Part shown: piece by piece, positions 49,192-62,656 of the stretch
Position numbering within the stretch: the first letter of the stretch is position 1
How the letters are laid out: every line of letters starts with the position of its first letter
DNA from: Juglans regia
Taxonomy: Eukaryota > Streptophyta > Magnoliopsida > Fagales > Juglandaceae
Direction: 5' to 3'
DNA: 64,000 nucleotides
Assembly: GCF_001411555.2 (NCBI RefSeq)
Contig: NC_049904.1
Coordinates: 19,977,370-20,041,369, forward strand
Translations under genes and position numbers: made by a program
Notes under the pieces: generated by a model
What the model saw: only the letters and a program-made list of their open reading frames with translations
Database searches by the model: none
Told to the model about the DNA's origin: nothing

Positions 49192-49806
49192 GTTTTGAAA
49201 TTAGGAAAGGTAGGGTCACACTAGAACTATGATTTTTCTATTTTTAGAAAGTAAAATTTTGATTTAGCTCAAGAACTGAGCCCAAGCCCATTAGGGCCGA
49301 GCTGATGCAGCTCGAAAGCTACAAGGATGAATACAAATGGATTTGGTGGATTTTGATGAGAAAACAAATGAAGGAAAACTAAGGTAGATAACCTGGGATG
49401 TCACTCAACACTGTCAAACAGTTGATGGAAGAAGGAGATGAACTCAACTTCAAATGTAAAATTTGCAAGAGAGTTTTAAACTCAAAATTATCTATTTATT
49501 TTGACCATTTCCTTGTGTTTAAATAGAAAGTATATGATTAATGGTAGGAGGCATTATTTAAGGCCAAATACAACTTTCCAATGTATTAGTAATTACTTTA
49601 AACAACTTTCAACAGCAATAAATATTAAGTGCTTAACTATTTCCTATGTCTAACACACCATACAAGACACATAAATGGTTAAATTCAAAATTTAAAATAA
49701 ATAACTACCTACTATAGATTCTGTTCAGCACACATGCCATATGCCACCTTAGCTGCCAGGTCAGGTGGCCATGTCACTGTGCCACATCAACATATGTGCT
49801 ACTACA
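49192..49806 (-). mobile_element. Probable 3' LTR end of a gypsy element
   Basis: At 49807-49835 the minus strand shows GGGCAGGTTCTCTTGAGTAAGAGGGGAATAA, read here as a purine-rich priming tract following the pol remnant, and then TGTAGTAGCACATATG going left. The block would be the 3' LTR. Its other limit is unclear. An internal segment (about 49322-49385) is repeated in inverted orientation at about 52125-52190. Confidence 0.45.
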
Positions 49807-50039
49807 TTATTCCCCTCTTACTCAAGAGAACCTGCCCTCAAGTTGAAAGTCAATTCTTCCCATAGTTGTTTGATAATCTTCTTGAGCTCCTCACTTGAAA
49901 TTCAAGCATCCTTAGAATTTGGCTTCCCTTGCCAATGTACCAAATACTGAGTATAGGTTCCATGGAGAGTAGTGATGGAACCAACATGAAAAATTTCAAT
50001 AGACTCATGGAGGGGATTTGGTGTGCTATATATTTTGGA

Positions 50040-52080
50040 AACCTTCTTAACTTATTACGGCCTTTTCTTCCTCACCATTGTAAGGGTAAAGGTGGCATCA
50101 ATTGAAGGTAGAACTAACTGAAAGCCCTTTTGGTAGTTCAACTTTATATGCACGAGGCCCCGACTTATTCAAAATCTAGCAAGGACCAATCTTTCTTTGT
50201 TTGAGTTTGTTGTAGGTTCTAGTGGGAAACCTTTCATTTCTTCAGTAGACCATGACCAAATCTCCTTCATTTAATTCCAATTTTCTCCTTTGTAAATTAG
50301 CTTCGACTTGTAGTTTTCTTTGGATTACTTCAACCGATTTCTAACTTGCTCGTGAATGAACTTCAGATGTTATGCAAATTCTTCTGCCTCCATACTAACC
50401 TTGTTTTGGCTTTGCAAAGGCACAATTTCTAGTATATGAATAGGTTTTTTCCATATAAAACTTCAAATGGAGACTTCTTTGTAGATCGGTTGATGGAGTT
50501 AATGTATGCCGACTCAGCTTGTGAAATATCGAACTCCCACCTTTTTGAATTTTCTCCAACTAAACTTCTCAACAAGTTTCCGAGTGATTTATTTACCACT
50601 TTAGTTTGGCCATCCACTCGGGGATGGTATGCACTTGACAATTGCAACTTGTTTCCCATAAGCTTCCAAAGTGATCACAAATTTGAGATCTCGGTCTGAA
50701 GTGATGGTCTTAGGGACTCTATGCAGACGTACCACCTCTCTAAAAAACAAGGTAGCAATATTTGAAGCATTCGTAGAATTCTTGCAAGGAATGGAGTGTG
50801 CTATCTTTGATAAGCGATGTATAACAACAAAAATACACCAGTAGTTTGGATTGGTAATGGTTGGTATAAACCATTGAGAGATCTTACCAAGGGGCATTTG
50901 TGATTGGCATTGGCTGGTATAAACTAGTGTTTCGGACTCCTCCTTTACTGTTTGACAAACTAGACATCTTTGGTTATATCTAGCTACATCATTCTTCATA
51001 GCTGGCAAAAATTATCGTTGCTTCATAAGAGCTTCTATTTTATCTCTTCCAAAGTGTCTTTCTAAGGCTCCAACTTGCAACTCCTCAATAACAAACATCC
51101 TCAATAATCATTCGGGAATGCAAAGCTGGTTTCCTTTGAAGAGGTAGCCATTGATCACTTATTCTTTTCATTATTCAACTCTTGCAAGATTTTTGAAAAG
51201 AAAACATCAAAGGCATAATGATATGGTAATAACTCAAAACCAGTGACTTCAAAAGAAAGTGTACTGAGCAAAGTGTGGCTCAATGCATCAGTCACTTTGT
51301 TAGAACTTACAAGTTTGTGTTGTAAGACAAAGTGGAACTTATCCAATTATGAAACCCATCCTGTATGCCTTGAATTTAACTTATTTTGCCCCTTTAAAAA
51401 TCTCAAAGCCTTATGGTAGGAGTAGAGGATGAATTTGACTCCAAACAAATACTGCTCCCAATGTCGAAGTGCTTGCACAATGGCATACAACTCATTGTTA
51501 TAAGTTGAGTACTTCTACCTTGCATCATGGAGTTTCTCATTAAAATACTCCATTGTCCTCTTCTCTTGCATTAACACAGCTCCAATGCTAGCATCTGAAG
51601 CACCACATTCTACTTGAAAAGGCTTGGAAAAGTTGGGGAGGATTAACATTGAAGCCTCAACTAGCTTGGACTTGAGTAAGTCAAAACTTATTGCAGCCAT
51701 TTTTGTCCAATGGAACTCCTTTTTCACCACTTCCATCATTGGAGCAATGATGGTGCTAAAATTGCAGATGAACCTCCTATAAAAAGAGCCAAAGCCATTG
51801 ATCTTGGGTATAGGCACTCAAGAATAGCCTTCACCTTGTCTTCATCCATATGCATCCCATATGTATTCACAACATATCCTAAGAAAACAACTCAGTTAAT
51901 CATGAATGTGTACTTCATAAGGTTCACAAAAAGTTGATTCTCTTGGAGGACCTTGAATACATTGATTGAGTGCTCCAAATATTGTTCTTGGCTTTTGCTG
52001 TAAATTAGTATATCATCGAACTATTCTTCCAAATATTTACCCATTAAGTTTCTCAACACTTTACGATGTGGTATGCTAAC
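50040..52080 (-). pseudogene. Ty3/gypsy pol remnant (RT, RNase H, integrase)
   Basis: Read from 52080 down: an RT end with FDDILIYSKS; a connector and RNase H region (51515-51817, with IGAVLMQE); and integrase zinc-finger and core pieces (50601-51008, with CLVCQTVKEE and VVIHRLSKIAHSIPC; 50429-50659, with SSAYHPRVDGQTKVVNKSLGNLLR). A C-terminal stretch then reaches about 50040. Stops and frameshifts separate the pieces, and gag, protease and most of RT are gone. The order RT-RNase H-integrase identifies Ty3/gypsy. Confidence 0.85.
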
Positions 52081-52124
52081 ATGGCGACGTGACTTGGCAA
52101 GCTATCTATCTTTGTTTTGTTTCA

Positions 52125-52190
52125 TTTGTTTTCATCAAAATCTACCAAATCCATTTGTATTCATCCTTGTAGATTTTGGGCTGCATCAAG
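52125..52190. repeat. Inverted repeat of 49322-49385
   Basis: CCAAATCCATTTGTATTCATCCTTGTAG on this strand is the reverse complement of the corresponding segment at about 49322-49349, with matching sequence on both sides. The pair brackets the gypsy pol remnant. Confidence 0.75.
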
Positions 52191-54741
52191 TTGAACACCT
52201 TAGGATGTCCAAGACCCCAAGCCTATTCAGATTCCCCACTAAATCATAACACTAGCAGCTCATCCCACTTGGACTTACTCCCCGCAAAACCCTATTTATA
52301 GAACCCTAGAAGTCGGCACATACACTTTGCCTCCCAAGATTTGTGTCACACCCTTGCACTCACTACAAGTCACTCATTTAGCCACCACAACCTAGCCTTT
52401 CCATGCCGTGTGCCACTCCACTGCCATAGGCAATTTTTCATACTTTTCCCTCACACCCACTCACAACATGCCATGTGTTGAACCACTAAATACATGAGCA
52501 CTCACACATATGCCGAGCACAATGCCATCCACCAGCAACACCATCGTCATGGCACCATGACCCTCAACCATACATCTAATGAATGTTCTAGACATTGAGT
52601 TCGATGGAGTACCTTCTTTACACATAATTTTATAGTAAACTATAAAGTTTCTTTTTCCAAAAGTATATCTATGTTGTAAATGTTTTAGAAAGGTAAATAT
52701 GTATTTATGAGCTCTTCATTGTTATCCGTTTTTATGAACTCTATGTATGATCAAAGATGCTTTATGATTTAGAATTGCATGACTGATGTGACTAAGTATT
52801 ATATTATATGACTGTTTATTTTAAAGAATGAAAGGTAAGGCAATGTTAATGTAAAGAAAAGAAAATGAATGGTATGATTGCATGTGTTTAATGAGGTTAA
52901 TGAAATGGCCATATGAGGTTGAGGATGGTAACATGAGGTTGGGATGAATGGAAACGCTGGAATTCATAATTGGAGGTGCACCTAATGATTACCCATTCTT
53001 AAGTTCGGTTCTATTCCAAGCTAAGTTGAGGATGGTAACATGATGTTGGGATGAATGGAAATGTTGGAATGCATAATTAGAGGTGCACGTAATGATTACC
53101 CATTCTTAAGTTCGGTTCTATTCCACGCTAAAACCATTGATCGCAAAGGTCGCCAACCCTAACACATGGGGGTTAACAGTGTGTAAACGGCCATTGAGGA
53201 TAAGGTTAAGGTAACAAATGATTTATGATTGAGGTTAAATAAATGCTTATGCTTCTATGGTTGAGGTAAAAGAATACTTCTTAAGGCTTTAAGATTAATG
53301 CTTAAGGATGCTTAAAGGTAATTTTTCTTAAGAATGTTTAAGTTAAATGAAAACCTTGTGTTTATAATTATGTTTACTATATGATGTGGTTCTTATTGAG
53401 TATTCGACTTATATTATTTGTTTTTAAATATTTTCCCACCCTAGGTGAGGAAGGCTTGAGGATGATTTCCAGGAGGGTGACATTGACAATGAGACTTAGT
53501 CTTTGAGAGAGAGGATTTAGATTTTTCTTTACATTTAAATGATTTATGCTTTTACAATGCGTAACACATGTTAGACCATTATATTTTAAATGCGCTATTG
53601 AACAAATGCTTGGATTAAGAGATTTATTTTACTAGGTTATCGTGTGAAAGTTTTATTTATGGGATTTTTTATACCTGGCACAAAGCATATCATCCAGTTC
53701 CTCTAACTTTACAAGCCTTGGAGGAACGAGGTTTTACAAGGTAGATGGAAATGTCCATTCTCTCATAATCTCATTTGTCTTATTCTCTCATAAATTGTAA
53801 GGAATGGAAGAGAATTGAATGAAAATTAATAAAAGCTTAATGAAAGTCTAAAAGATTAACGAAAGTCCCTATGATAGGTTATATTATAATCTTAAAGTGT
53901 CTATCTCTTTCATTTTCATCTATATATTTTCTTTTATTTGTCTCCTCATTTCTTTCACTCTTTGACGACAAAAGATTTGCTGTCCAGTTGTGGTGCCGTG
54001 ATTTCCTCATAGTGTAATTGCACAATTCCTATTCATAAACATTTTAACATGTATAAATCACATGAGATTTTAGTCGTTGACTTATTTATTCATGAACATT
54101 GTCACATTCAACCCCCAACCTTTATTTTTTCCAAAGGCCATTATCTAATCTAGATGCATGCTTGATAGAAGTCTTGCATGTTCATTACTTATTCAATTCC
54201 TTACTTAGATTCATGTTTCAACCACAATTGAACACACGCATGAATGATGCAGCCTTAGAACTCCAAATTACATGGTTTGGCCGAAACCATCTAGACAGAT
54301 TTTATAATTTTTGTGCATTTATTCTTAGTTGGACTTGCACAGTTGAAACTTACAGCTCTAAAATCGTTTTATATACATGCGAGTCCAAGATCATGTTAAC
54401 CGAGACATGGCCGAAATGCTCAATGTCTAAACCTTCAATTTTTTCTTCATCTTTTCAATCCTAAACAAGATTTCTATACATGCATGGCATTGAAGGTCAA
54501 GCTCATGCCACAAACATTAAAAGGTACATGAATGCTGATTTAATAATCCCTAACCTTCTTATCATGTGATGGTTGAAACATCTAGTACTATACAAGATTC
54601 CAACCTTTATACTATAAGATTCAAGCTAATATACCACTCGCACATGAATGCATTAGCCTCGATATACATGTAATACCCGAAACTCAGATTGTGACTGTCA
54701 TATTTGCTTCAATTTTTCAAAACTCATGTTTAAACAACAAA
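52191..54741. other. LTR-like, non-coding sequence
   Basis: No gene supported. Contains a 107-bp tandem duplication (52918-53131). A GTGAGGAAGGCTTGAGGATGA/GAGTATTCGACTTA context resembles gypsy LTR R-U5 sequence. At 54669 there is a TGTAATACCCG motif like an LTR edge. The 121-codon ORF at 54099-54464 has no domain. Confidence 0.4.
52918..53131. repeat. 107-bp tandem duplication
   Basis: GTTGAGGATGGTAACATGAG at 52918 and GTTGAGGATGGTAACATGAT at 53025 start two copies that run through GATTACCCATTCTTAAG and CGGTTCTATTCCA. They differ by few substitutions, so the duplication is fairly recent. Confidence 0.88.
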
Positions 54742-54925
54742 GCCTTGTTTGGTTATACAGATGAGATGAAAATTGAAAATTGAATAAAATATTATTAGAA
54801 TATAATATCTTAATATTATTTTTATTTTAAAATTTAAAAAAATTGAATTGTTCATTGTATATTATTGGGAAGTTTGAAAAAGTTATAATGATTAAATGAA
54901 ATGGTTTGCGTAAACAAACAAGGCC
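54742..54925. mobile_element. MITE with GCCTTGTTTG ends
   Basis: Left GCCTTGTTTGGTTATACAGA and right GTAAACAAACAAGGC are inverted. The body is AT-rich, with ATGAGATGA and no ORF. It is similar in style to the MITE at 10760-10963. Confidence 0.65.
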
Positions 54926-55705
54926 TAGATCCATGCCTAGATGTTGTCTTTACGCACATGGATGCCTTAACCCTCGCTTTATATAGGCTATGGGCAAAAC
55001 ATCCATGGCCATTTTTCAAGATTTTGCTTGCTATCATTATATACATCATGTTTTCATGCTTTAAAGCATTAAACACAAAATAAATGGCTAGGAGGCTTGT
55101 AATTTGGGATATAAAGATTCTTTTTGGGAGGTGTGAAAATTGAAGAAAGAGCAGGGAAAATGTGGGGAGGGGATGGTGGGTCAAGAAGAGAGAGAAGAAA
55201 TAGTGAGAGCGTTAGTGTAAAATGGGATTGTATGGGTTTAATAGGGCTGGGCGGATTCTACAATGCATATAGTGAAATTTGCTACCTAGATGGCAGCAAC
55301 TGCTGCCCCATTTATTATTGTTATTGTCGTTGTAATTATTATAATTATTATTGTTATTATGCTAGGTTTATTTTCTAAAATAATTTCCCATCTTCATGAT
55401 CTCTGTCTCTTAGTTTCATCTGTCTATCGTAACTCAAAAGTAATGTTAGGGACACAGTCTTTACACGAACCCCTCACATGAACAATAGCTTTATAGATAA
55501 TGCGAACAGTAAAAGAACTGTTCAAATTAGGGATCCGTGTACGCGGGCCCGTGTCCATATCATTTCTGTTTTAACCCCTCATATGAACCATTGAGAAACT
55601 AATCCCTCCCCGACCCCCCACCCCCGCGCGCGGGGACTGCAGGGTGTATTTTTAAGCAATGACACCAGTACCAAAACTACATGTAAAATTGGGATTCAAA
55701 TGCGG

Positions 55706-58700
55706 TCATGGATTAAAGAGCTTTCTAAAGGGCCCATCTTTGCGATCTTTTGCAGCCTCTGTTAAAGCAAGGAACCTCTTGAATCCTGTTGTAGCAGCAC
55801 CTCTTCCAAGTGCAGCTGCTCTGGTTAACACATCCTCTCGGGAAGCAACTAGTCCGATTGAAGCCGGACTGGGTATCACAGGAGCTGCCGCTGGTACTAC
55901 TGATGGCATGATAGAGGGTTGTGTGATCCCTGGCCCATGTTTGTTGAAGTCATCTAGTACACTTTGCTGATCAGCTTTTTTTAGACCCTGCACATGGAAA
56001 GCACAGTATTAGCCAACAATAAAAACACCTTTAACTCCATCACCTAACACTTCTGGAAAGTTCAAAATATTTTTGGCCAATAGACATTGATCGTTACTAC
56101 AGATTACCATCCTCAAGGTTTAACAGTTTAATATAACTCCACCATCACATCAAATACATATTAGCTACTCTTAACTAATACATCTACTATCCATCTGATG
56201 GAACACCATGATCCGGCAAAGCTACCTCTAATAAACTTCTAATGATCCGGATAAAAAAATAAAGATAAAATCAAATAAGAAGAAAAGCGACTAAAGATTT
56301 AAGTAAGCATATTGAAAAAATACTTAAGTGGACCAAGGGAATGCGTAAAACATGTACTGCAACTTTAGCAACAAAATTGCCATCTAGCATAAAAAAATCT
56401 GTTTGGTAGATCCATGCACCAACTGCAATAATTTATCTCTTGTAGCGTTCCTAACAATAAAAATGATATATATATATATATATATATTTTTGTTTTCATA
56501 AAAGAAAGAACAAATACAAGATATAAATCGAATCCATGAAAGATTGGATTAGCCAAACATTTTCCCATCTGGGAGATACACTGATACAGTGATCGGCTAA
56601 GGAGGAAAATAACTAAACAATAAATCATGTTTTGGTAACAGTTGAACGTTTTACAGCCCCTCCTATATTTTTCATTTAGTCATTCTGTAACCAAGTACAT
56701 GCAATAATTGAAGCATCATAGGAGGTCTAATTTATTGCGCCCCTAAAGACACTAGGAAACTAGGAACCCCCACCAACAACAACAACATGCAGTCAAGATT
56801 GAACATGATTTTTGAACACCAAATTCTAATGCATCTTCCCAAGGAACCTTTGTTGAAATAGTAGGAAGTAGCCTGTTAGTGTCATGCCTGAGTCGAAATA
56901 TAATCAAGAAGTCAAACTATGCACTTAACAGTGAAAGCATATGTTCTTTCATGTAATTCATAAGATGCCAAGATTCATTATCCATGATTAACTTGCTCAA
57001 TTATTCAGAAGACACGTAGGAATAATGGACAAACCCATGACACAATTCTGTTGGGCAGCTATAATGAACGTTTCAAAGGCACCCCTTCTCTGGAGTGGCA
57101 ATGCTAGATGTCTTGTGGTTAGTGAGAGCTAAAAAGAAGACTGACATACGAAAATTTATCAGACATCGTATCCAAGGTGCCTATCCAGCATCATTAGCAG
57201 ATAATGGGGCACACAATTTCAAGTGTTGAAAACGGGTTTGAATAGTGACTTTCATTTATCTTAGACTCAATGCTTCAGAAAACCTCAACATTTTCACCAG
57301 TCCATTAGTAGATTTATCGAGTCACATCTCACAGTCTTGATCTATATCCATTCAATGTTTTTGAGCTTGACGTTTAACCGATCATGCAGTAACTACAGTC
57401 TACAGTATGACTAAACCCTATATCAAATAGCAAGAATAGACCAAAACCTTAAGCTCCAAAATTCGTTGAAACTCCATTGGTGTGCCCTCTGGTAGCAATG
57501 CTCGATATGTATCCGCCACCGAATCAAATGGGGACAGTATAACCTGAATAATAAAAATACATGTAAACTTGAGTAAGATTTTTTTAGTATAATTATGATA
57601 AGAAAATCAAACCAAACTTAGCAAAATGTAGACAAAATATGATCAAAAACCTTCAAAAGTGCTTCAGCTTTGCTCATTTCACGGCTCACAAATTTTGAAT
57701 AGCTAGCAGCACCAGTTGTCTGTTTCAGAAAGGAAGAAAATGATGTGAAAGAGGTTTGTTTTATGCAATCAGAGACCACTATAAGCCCCTACAAATAATC
57801 ATGTCATATAAATCATGGGAAATTCATTCAATAGCGTGATGCTAATATAGCAAATGAAGCGCTTCAAATCGTTTACAGATGGCAGGCGATGCCTTTTCCT
57901 TGTCCACTTATTATTATAACATTCAGAAACTATAAATTCTAAATCCTAATCACGTGAAAAATATCAAACTTTCTCCGTCTCCAGTCAGCAACACATGCTT
58001 GATCACAAAGCCACTTAATCAGAGGCCAGGTTTCCTACTGAATAGCATCTTACAAATCATTCTGTACTATTTAGTTCCTGCCCATACACAAGTGCACAAA
58101 ATCTTGGAATGAGAAGTGCAACACTAGGCCTCTAATGTTTAAGAAAAGGCCAACCTAGCACCAAGGTAGAGTTCAGCTTCTTGAATTATATGGACTACCT
58201 TACCGTAGGTAGTGTAGACAAGATTGGAAAGCGGATACATCACATAGTTCTTTACCTTACTGCACTCTGCATAAGTAAAAAAGGAAGGATCTCTGTTCGA
58301 TCATTCAACACGTTCTAACAATCCAAGGAACTATGCATTTTCCTGGAGGAACATTTAGAAGACAAAGGCGCCCCTGAAAGAAGTATCATATTTTTTTTGG
58401 ATAGCTTCCTTAGAGAAGATCCTCGCTGTAGATAATCTAATAAAACATAGGATCATTATGATGGATGAGTGCTACATGTGCAAGAAGGGAAAAATGGTAG
58501 ATTATTTGCTACCCCATTGTTAGGAACTTATGGAACGGCTTCTTTGCTACAGTGGGATTTGAATGGGTAATGCCTAGAAGTTTGGTGGATTTTCTAGCAA
58601 GTTGGAGGACCTCCAAGCAATCCACAAGTTGAAGCAATATGGAAGATGGCTCCCATGTGTCTACTGTGGAGCATTTGGAGGAAAAGGAATGATGAAAGCT

Positions 58701-61700
58701 TTCAAGATTGCGGGCCGCAATGGATGAACTTAAGGTAGTTCCTTTAGACAGTTGCGATACATTTTAACAGACTACGCATGTTTGGGTAACATGTTTCATC
58801 TCTGAAGTCAAAACATATTTTTTAGTCAAAGATCATCTTCCTCCCAAACATATAAACATAAAAATCTTATTATGTGGTGGCCTGTGGTGGCCAGCCCGGC
58901 CTCCAAGGGCAGCTCAATATAGACCAATGGCAGCCCAGATCGGGCTGTCGGTGGTGTTTGACACCATTGGCGGTCAGATCTGGGCTGCACGTGGTGGCCT
59001 GATGGGTGGCAACCACCACTGTTGTGATTTCTTTATTCTATGCTTATTGTTTTCAATTAATGACACTTTGTTGATTACTTGTGAAAAAAATGTGGAATAC
59101 CATATGTTGTCCACAAAAGTTGAATGTTGTAATGGATATAATCAAAGCAAACTTAAATTGGAATATCAATCAAGGGTAATAAATGCGATAGGAGTTTTTG
59201 TGTCTGAAATCGACTAAACACTTCTCACTCAAAAAAAGTAAACATATACAGATATAATGTTTATTTCGGAAAAGAAGAAAAGAGAAAGTAGATTGTAATA
59301 AACATAAGCTTTCTCATCAAACTACAAGCCACCCGTTACAGTTAATTCTAAGGAAAGAGGCATCAATTAAAGATAACATGTATCTTTTTCAAATCAGTAA
59401 CTCACTTGTCGGCCAAGTGAAGGAATGTCTAGAAGAATTGTCTTTACTGCTTGAGTGTCCAATAGCATCTGCAAAAGCATCAAACAATTTATTTATGGCA
59501 AATCAACCAGAAAGATTACATTCAAGGAAAAAACAATTAGAAGGATGGTCTAGAGTAATCACATGTATAAATGGCAAGGATACACATCTACAAATTTGAC
59601 AAACATTGACTATAGAGTGACTTGTATTTCTACACTGTTCATCAATGTGCATGGTTATATACATAATTTTCCAGGGATTTTCTTTTACCGTAGATGTTGC
59701 ATCTTATCTTGAATTAGGTCTAAGCCTGAGAACATTAGATGCAAGGCATTTATATTAACTATTGAGTCATTTCAATGTGCACATACGTGACTTGTAAACA
59801 CCATACACCCTCGGCATGACATAAAAAGTGCCATAGCTTTCAAGACTAAAGAGGATCCTTACTAAGTATCCCACAAGCCAAAAGATATAAACCTATACAC
59901 TAATTCAAACAATTCCTTTCTTGATGCCAAAAAAGTTAATCTAGAAAGGAATAAAAATAAACAACAAAAAACGTCAATACTTGTTGGGCTCCAGTTTCTG
60001 ATATGTGCTTGCATTTGAAAATGTTTGCATAAAAGCGAGGACCAAGAGAAGATGCGAGCTGCATAGAATGAGAAAGAAATTAGGATATTTAGCTGAATAA
60101 AACTTGAAAGCGAGATTCTTTGAAAGAATCTTAGTATGTCACTAACTACTTCAAAAATTTAGAAGTTAACTAGATTTTGCACAGATAAGGATGCCCAAAT
60201 CCTATGGAGGGGTAATATTTTTTGGGCAAGTACGGAGGCATGATCTTTGAAAGAACAATAACCACACCAATATTTAATTGAGCATAAATAGTCTAGCGTT
60301 AGCCATTCAAATATGCAAAAGCCTCTTTTATATTAGTAAACAATATTCATTTTTCTTTTTTTACAAGTAAGAGTAAATTTATTGATACCAATGAAATAAG
60401 CATAGCCCGTGTACACAGGAAGTATACAAAAGAACACCTAAATATATTCTAAGATCAAGAGATTAGAGACAAATAAATGCAAAAAAATATTCATAAGGGA
60501 TTAGTAATAGAAAATGAATCCAAATAAATAACAAACCCATATGCAAGATTCTTGAACCTCAGACCAAGATCTATGTTGAGAAGCAAAACCTAAGATAACA
60601 TCATCCACTTTAGAATCACCTTGTCCAAGAAGAACTGGAAGTAAACAGGTGAAAGAAGGCTTCCAAGTACAGGAATGCTACTAGTAAGGATCATATTTAT
60701 GCCATTAACATACCTGCAAGAAGGTACATGTGATCAACTGTGGAAAGTTGTGTCAGGCACCTAGAACTTATGGTTAAAAATTTCAAATATATGTGCTCAC
60801 TCTGATTGGTCACCAACACTTTCAAGGGTACCCCATGGGACACGTGTCATGGCAGCCATTTCAGCATCAAATTTACTTTCAAGGCCATGCACTAGGGTTA
60901 CTAAAGCTTTTGTGATCACTGCCGAAAACTCATCCTGCATAATATCATTACTCCCCTAGAAATGAAGAGAAGACTAACCATGGCATTATTAAAGTGGTAG
61001 TCAATACCTGCACTTCTGACATATCCACTCCCTCCGCTAATTGAGTCTCGATAATTTTTGATACACTTTCTGCCAATTCACCAGACTGTCAAAAAAATCC
61101 CAAGTTTTTAAGACTGCAAATCAGTATTCATTTTGAGCTAAAAACTATGATAGTAATATATGGAAACGTATACAATTAAGTACCACCATATCCAGTCCAT
61201 GTGGTTTCTAACCTTTGGAGGATATATCATACACATATGTGCTCAAGAGGATCGTTGCGTGGGTTTACAAACTTGTAATTATAACCAATTTATGTTGTAT
61301 GGACAAGAGATATCATTAACCTTTAGGTAAACTGAAATAGATATCAATAACATCTAATTAGTATTAGCGCAGAAAATAGTTTTTGTTGCACTTCATTAAT
61401 CTGGCAAGGCTTTAACTAAAGGGAACTGATTTATACATTCCTAGAGTAAGCAAGCCCCACACACTCCCTTTGAAAAAAGTAGGGGAACTATGGGACCCAC
61501 ATGAAAAACAAACTTTTTCATGGTAGACCCCACTTTTTCAAAGGGGGTGTGGCTTGCACACCCTAGGACTCTATCAGGCATTACTTTTAACTAAAATTTA
61601 AAACATATAACTTTTCAAAAATAGAAATAACAGGATGAGTAACCAAATAGCTAATTAAGCTCCTTAATAAATGAAGAATTTGAAAGCAGAGATCAACATG

Positions 61701-62428
61701 AAATCATCTCAGCCTTTTGTTTTTTTCCATAATTTAAATGTGTCATGTATCTGAATGCTGCAATATAGACTCTTTCATCCTGTCTTCCAACATTCATAGA
61801 TCAAGCTGAAGTCAACAACCAACACCAAATACCATGAATTTAGAAACCAACCGTTTTATGACAATATTCTGCTGAATTCACAATATAACAAATCACCCTT
61901 TCATCCCTGTCAGAAGTCTGCTCAAAACATTCACAAGGTGACAAAGCCAAAATTAGTATCTTGTACAGAATAAACAATGCTCAAAGCAAACATGAAAATA
62001 AACATGGTCAGCTAATACCTTTATTTGTCCATCCATACCCGTGGCTGCTGCAACTATCCCTGTTCCACCCCTAGGCAGTCTTGCAAAAAGTTTTGTTGCA
62101 TATGCTTTGAGAATTCTTTGAAACACCTACAGGGGAAAGGGGCTCTAACATTATTTCCTATAGAAACCACGTAATGCACCCTACACATGCACCCTCTTCT
62201 CACCCCTCACTGTATTTCTCGTCATACGTGGCAAAAACAGAATAACCAATTCACAGAGAACAACTCAATATAAAAATGCACATCATTAACCTCATTGCGA
62301 TAGAGTACATAACAGAAAAGGATAAAAGAAAATGGATTTCAAGAATTCACCTTGAACAAATTAAATAACGTCTGATTCTTTGTTAGAGCGCTGCATCTCT
62401 TTAAGCTCCTCTTGATTATAAGAAACAA
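55706..62428 (-). CDS. VPS53: VPS53, GARP complex subunit (3' eleven exons)
   Basis: C-terminal 381 residues of VPS53, which with VPS51, VPS52 and VPS54 tethers endosome-derived vesicles at the trans-Golgi. Exons on the minus strand: 62428-62351, 62126-62019, 61917-61852, 61085-61008, 60934-60801, 60713-60620, 60058-59981, 59468-59406, 57719-57651, 57543-57448 and 55987-55706. All have GT-AG borders, and the joined frame is open to TGA at 55706-55708. Recognisable segments are SLKRCSALTKNQTLFNLFK, AYATKLFARLPRGGTGIVAA, ERVICYIVNSAEYCHKT, PVYFQFFLDKLASSLGPRFY, TILLDIPSLGRQ, YSKFVSREMSKAEALLK and AAALGRGAATTGFKRFL near the C-terminus. No exon shows a lesion. Plant VPS53 is about 800 residues. 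The N-terminal half lies beyond the window or is cut off by the retroelements at 62657-64000. Introns carry LINE and MITE insertions. Confidence 0.92.
58380..58745 (+). pseudogene. LINE ORF2 C-terminal fragment in VPS53 intron
   Basis: On the plus strand the eroded translation resembles the zf-RVT region of the LINE at 62819-64000, including a WKMAPMCLLWSIWRKRND stretch matching WKMIPLCIMWCIWLERNA there. Stops and frameshifts abound. It lies in the intron between exons 57651-57719 and 59406-59468, opposite in strand to VPS53. Confidence 0.75.
58746..59405. other. VPS53 intron sequence with GC-rich insert
   Basis: 58870-59020 has repeated GTGGTGGCC, GGCAGC and CAGATC(T)GGGCTG motifs unlike the AT-rich intron around it, suggesting a small insertion. 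The 96-codon ORF at 58927-59217 is not supported. Confidence 0.45.
60356..60605 (-). mobile_element. Truncated LINE 3' tail in VPS53 intron
   Basis: Starts with a T-rich run (poly-A on the minus strand), followed by a segment sharing GTACACAGG, AGTATACAA and ACACCTAAATA with the LINE end at 62835-62920. It is 5'-truncated, as usual for LINEs, and ends close to the exon boundary at 60620. Confidence 0.7.
61439..61571. mobile_element. Foldback MITE in VPS53 intron
   Basis: CCTAGAGTAAGCAAGCCCCACACAC near the left end pairs with GTGTGGCTTGCACACCCTAGG at the right. Inner arms CCCTTTGAAAAA and TTTTTCAAAGGG also pair, giving a hairpin of about 130 bp between exons 61008-61085 and 61852-61917. Confidence 0.7.
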
Positions 62429-62656
62429 CTACAAAACATAATAAAGGTAGACTAAAAAAATGCAAGAAAAAGGAAATTACAAACAGAACAGTCTTATATG
62501 GATGCAGGCCAAACAAAAGGAATTATGTAATCTTAGCAATCGAGTCTACATATTCTCCTGAAAAAATACAAGGACCAACCCAGGAGCTTTAAATTGCTTA
62601 TTTTAACAATCCAAAATTCAATGAATGAAGCCATCCATTAACATGCCGACCATAAA

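Noticed and set aside
54099..54464. 121-codon plus-strand ORF
   Set aside because: No domain, and the surrounding sequence has LTR-like features.
55659..55970. 103-codon plus-strand ORF
   Set aside because: It is antisense to the last VPS53 exon, whose reading is clearly conserved.
58927..59599. Plus-strand ORFs of 96 and 73 codons
   Set aside because: They lie in VPS53 introns, and the second is antisense to the 63-bp VPS53 exon at 59406-59468.
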